Shown here one piece after another: positions 37,916-39,684 of a DNA stretch of 39,684 bases (positions within the stretch are counted from its first letter, which is position 1; every line of letters begins with the position of its first letter). The position numbers were made by a program, and so were the translations under genes. Location: assembly GCA_902786505.1 (NCBI GenBank), contig CADACS010000028.1, positions 1 to 39,684 on the forward strand, read 5' to 3'. The notes beneath the pieces are model-generated. The model saw only the letters and a list, made by a program, of their open reading frames with translations, made no database searches and was not told the DNA's origin. This DNA comes from an uncultured Planctomycetota bacterium (lineage in GTDB: Bacteria > Planctomycetota > Planctomycetia > Pirellulales > Thermoguttaceae).

Positions 37916-39391
37916 ATGTATTACATCGGCGTGGATCTGGGGACGTCAGCAGTCAAGCTTCTCCTGATGAAGGAGGGGGGAACGATTGAAAAGATCGTGA
38001 GCCGGGAGTATCCGCTGTCCTTCCCGAAGCCGGGCTGGTCCGAGCAGGCTCCGGAGGACTGGATCGCGGCCGTCAAAGACGGGATCCGCGAGCTGACCGC
38101 GGAGATCGACCGCACGCAGGTGGCCGGGATCGGCGCCGGCGGCCAGATGCACGGCCTGGTGATCCTCGACGCCGAAGACCGGGTGATCCGCCCGGCGATC
38201 CTCTGGAACGACGGCAGGACCGGGGAGGAGACCGATTACCTGAACCGGGAGATCGGCACGGAGAAGCTCGTAAAGCGGACCGGAAATATCGCGTTCGCGG
38301 GCTTTACGGCGCCGAAGCTCCTCTGGCTGCGCCGCCATGAGCCGGAGAACTTCGCCCGGATCGCGAAGGTCATGCTGCCGAAGGATTATGTGAACTATAT
38401 GCTCACCGGCGTCCACTGCTCCGACTATTCGGACGCCTCCGGCATGCTGCTGCTGAACGTGAAGGACCGCTGCTGGAGTCCGGAGATGCTGGAGCTCTGC
38501 GGCCTTACGGAAGCACAGATGCCGCGCCTCTTCGAGAGCTATGAGACGGTGGGGACGCTGAAGAGAGAGATCGCGGAGGAGCTGGATCTTCCGGAGACCG
38601 TCCGCGTCGCGGCCGGAGCCGGAGACAACGCGGCGGCCGCCGTCGGGACCGCGGCCGTGGGCGAGGGAGCCTGCAACCTGTCTCTTGGGACCAGCGGTAC
38701 TCTCTTCATTTCCTCCGACGGATACAAGGCGGACGACGGCTCCTCCGCGCTGCACGCCTTTGCCCACGCGGACGGCAGCTATCACCTGATGGGCTGCATG
38801 CTCTCCGCCGCCTCCTGCAACAAATGGTGGCTGGAGGAGATCCTGAAGACGAAGGATTACGGAGCGGAACAGGCCGGCATCAAGGAAGAGAGGCTGGGAC
38901 GGAATCACGTCTATTATCTGCCGTACCTGATGGGCGAGCGCGCCCCGCACAACGATCCCATGGCGAGAAGCTGCTTCATCGGCATGACCATGGACAGCAC
39001 GAGGGAGGATCTTTCCCAGGCGGTCCTTGAGGGCGTTGTCTTCGGCCTTCGGGATTCTCTGGAGGCAGCGAAAAAACTGGGGATCCGCGTACAGACGAGC
39101 ATGATCTGCGGAGGCGGCTCGAAGAGCCCGCTGTGGCAGAAGATCTGTGCGGACATCCTGAACCTGACGCTGACCATCCCCGAGACCGAGCAGGGGCCCG
39201 GCTACGGCGGGGCGATCCTGGCAGCGGTGGCCTGCGGCGCCTATCCCTCGGTAGTGGATGCGGCAAAGGCGCTGGTGCGCGTCTCGAAGACGGTGGAACC
39301 GGATCCGGAGGCAGCGGCCCGCTATGAGGAGCGGTATAAGACCTGGCATAAGCTCTATCCGGCTCTTAAGGACTGCTTCCGGGAACTGTAA
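37916..39391 (+). CDS. xylB: Xylulokinase
   Basis: A 491-aa FGGY-family sugar kinase, most likely phosphorylating D-xylulose before entry into the pentose phosphate pathway. The N-terminal domain opens YIGVDLGTSAVKLLL (phosphate loop); GQMHGLVILD and LWNDGRT are xylulokinase-typical; the catalytic Asp is D237 in AGAGDNAAAAVGT; LSLGTSGTLF and the C-terminal ICGGGSKSPLWQKICADI complete the ATPase fold. Length is normal. AAGGGAG precedes the ATG at good distance. Promoter and operator lie directly upstream. A sugar-isomerase-like gene follows on the same strand. Codon use (CTG, GCC, CGG) differs sharply from the planctomycete genes and suggests Clostridia. Confidence 0.92.
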   Translation: MYYIGVDLGTSAVKLLLMKEGGTIEKIVSREYPLSFPKPGWSEQAPEDWIAAVKDGIRELTAEIDRTQVAGIGAGGQMHGLVILDAEDRVIRPAILWNDGRTGEETDYLNREIGTEKLVKRTGNIAFAGFTAPKLLWLRRHEPENFARIAKVMLPKDYVNYMLTGVHCSDYSDASGMLLLNVKDRCWSPEMLELCGLTEAQMPRLFESYETVGTLKREIAEELDLPETVRVAAGAGDNAAAAVGTAAVGEGACNLSLGTSGTLFISSDGYKADDGSSALHAFAHADGSYHLMGCMLSAASCNKWWLEEILKTKDYGAEQAGIKEERLGRNHVYYLPYLMGERAPHNDPMARSCFIGMTMDSTREDLSQAVLEGVVFGLRDSLEAAKKLGIRVQTSMICGGGSKSPLWQKICADILNLTLTIPETEQGPGYGGAILAAVACGAYPSVVDAAKALVRVSKTVEPDPEAAARYEERYKTWHKLYPALKDCFREL

Positions 39392-39500
39392 GATCCCGCA
39401 TTTTACCAAACGAACGGAAAGCGGGGACGGAACCCCGCGAAAAGATATACGCTCTCCCGCAGGGCGGGCGGAGCTCATAAGAAAGAAAGGAAAGGACACG
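39392..39500. other. Intergenic region with a short hairpin
   Basis: A 6-bp GCGGGG/CCCCGC stem lies at about 39430-39447 and lacks a T-run, so transcription probably continues into the next gene. GAAAGGAAAGGA sits just upstream of the ATG at 39501. Confidence 0.4.
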
Positions 39501-39684
39501 ATGAACAACGTACCGCAGATCAAAGTTGGAATAGTCGCCGTCAGCCGTGACTGCTTCCCGGCTTCTCTCGCCGAGAACCGCAGAAAGGCCCTGGTCCGTG
39601 CTTACGCCGAAAAATATGACGCCTCCGACATTTACGAATGTCCGGTCACCATCATCGAGAGCGAGACCGACATGGTGAACGCCC
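39501..39684 (+). CDS. N-terminal part of an L-fucose/L-arabinose isomerase-like protein
   Basis: The first 61 residues are visible; the gene runs off the right edge. KVGIVAVSRDCFPASLAENRR followed by an ALVRAYAEKY helix and DIYECPVTIIESETDM is the usual opening of 'L-fucose/L-arabinose isomerase family' proteins, which convert aldoses to ketoses. Following xylB in the same direction, it may supply the ketose for the kinase in a pentose-use operon. The exact substrate cannot be told from this fragment. Confidence 0.75.
   Translation, partial: MNNVPQIKVGIVAVSRDCFPASLAENRRKALVRAYAEKYDASDIYECPVTIIESETDMVNA

Noticed and set aside
37946..39523. Minus-strand frame of 525 codons opposite xylB
   Set aside because: The plus strand carries all xylulokinase motifs; the antisense product is compositionally odd and matches nothing.

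Overview
The window comes mostly from a planctomycete, probably an anaerobic or gut-associated member of the phylum (inference). The main marker is a DUF1559 protein with a prepilin-type N-terminus (20693-21796), which is a planctomycete signature. It is supported by large secreted proteins with DUF4091-like, toroid and beta-helix folds, a lipoprotein with a transthyretin-like domain, a B-type succinate dehydrogenase/fumarate reductase, and a GAF-HlyD / HlyD / M50-protease membrane cluster. Base use is GC-rich with many GCG, CGC and TCG codons.

Layout. 1-608 is the end of a DUF4091 protein, followed by two tandem terminators. 720-2402 holds an AspT-like permease (T1) with a long, structured leader and its own double terminator. 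2403-8432 is an accessory zone of AT-richer genes. It splits into island 1 (a GmrSD-like DUF262/HNH protein) and island 2, all on the minus strand: XRE regulator, ImmA/IrrE protease, a 19-aa leader peptide, DUF6883, DUF4926, a four-Cys mini-ORF, DUF4417 and a 39-aa mini-ORF. Three degenerate copies of the T1 3' end plus terminator (2288-2402, 4600-4711, 8433-8544) bound the islands, and broken 3' ends of neighbouring genes lie beside two of them. 8565-10088 is a second AspT-like permease (T2), convergent with T1.

10251-13822 is the sdhCAB operon (minus strand), with a strong promoter and a 10-bp inverted repeat at the predicted transcription start. Two large secreted proteins (14361-19825) are transcribed divergently from it. 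Next come a lipoprotein and the DUF1559 pseudopilin (minus), a long intergenic region with a candidate structured RNA (22153-22228), and two secreted proteins (22574-27345). The minus-strand membrane cluster of three genes (27437-33251) follows. coaD, tRNA-Cys and a TerD-TerD-VWA set (35007-37102) complete the planctomycete part.

From about 37.2-37.3 kb to the end the DNA looks like a different organism. A headless C-terminal piece of a DUF2075-type helicase, a xylulokinase with a textbook sigma-A promoter and operator, and the start of a fucose/arabinose-isomerase-like gene all use CTG/GCC/CGG-rich codons typical of Clostridia (Lachnospiraceae-like). The join falls inside an open reading frame, so a chimeric assembly is the most economical explanation.

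The best candidates for something undescribed are island 2 with its paired promoter-like repeats and overlapping mini-ORFs, the GAF-HlyD/HlyD/PqqD-M50-HlyD cluster, and the structured RNA element at 22153-22228.
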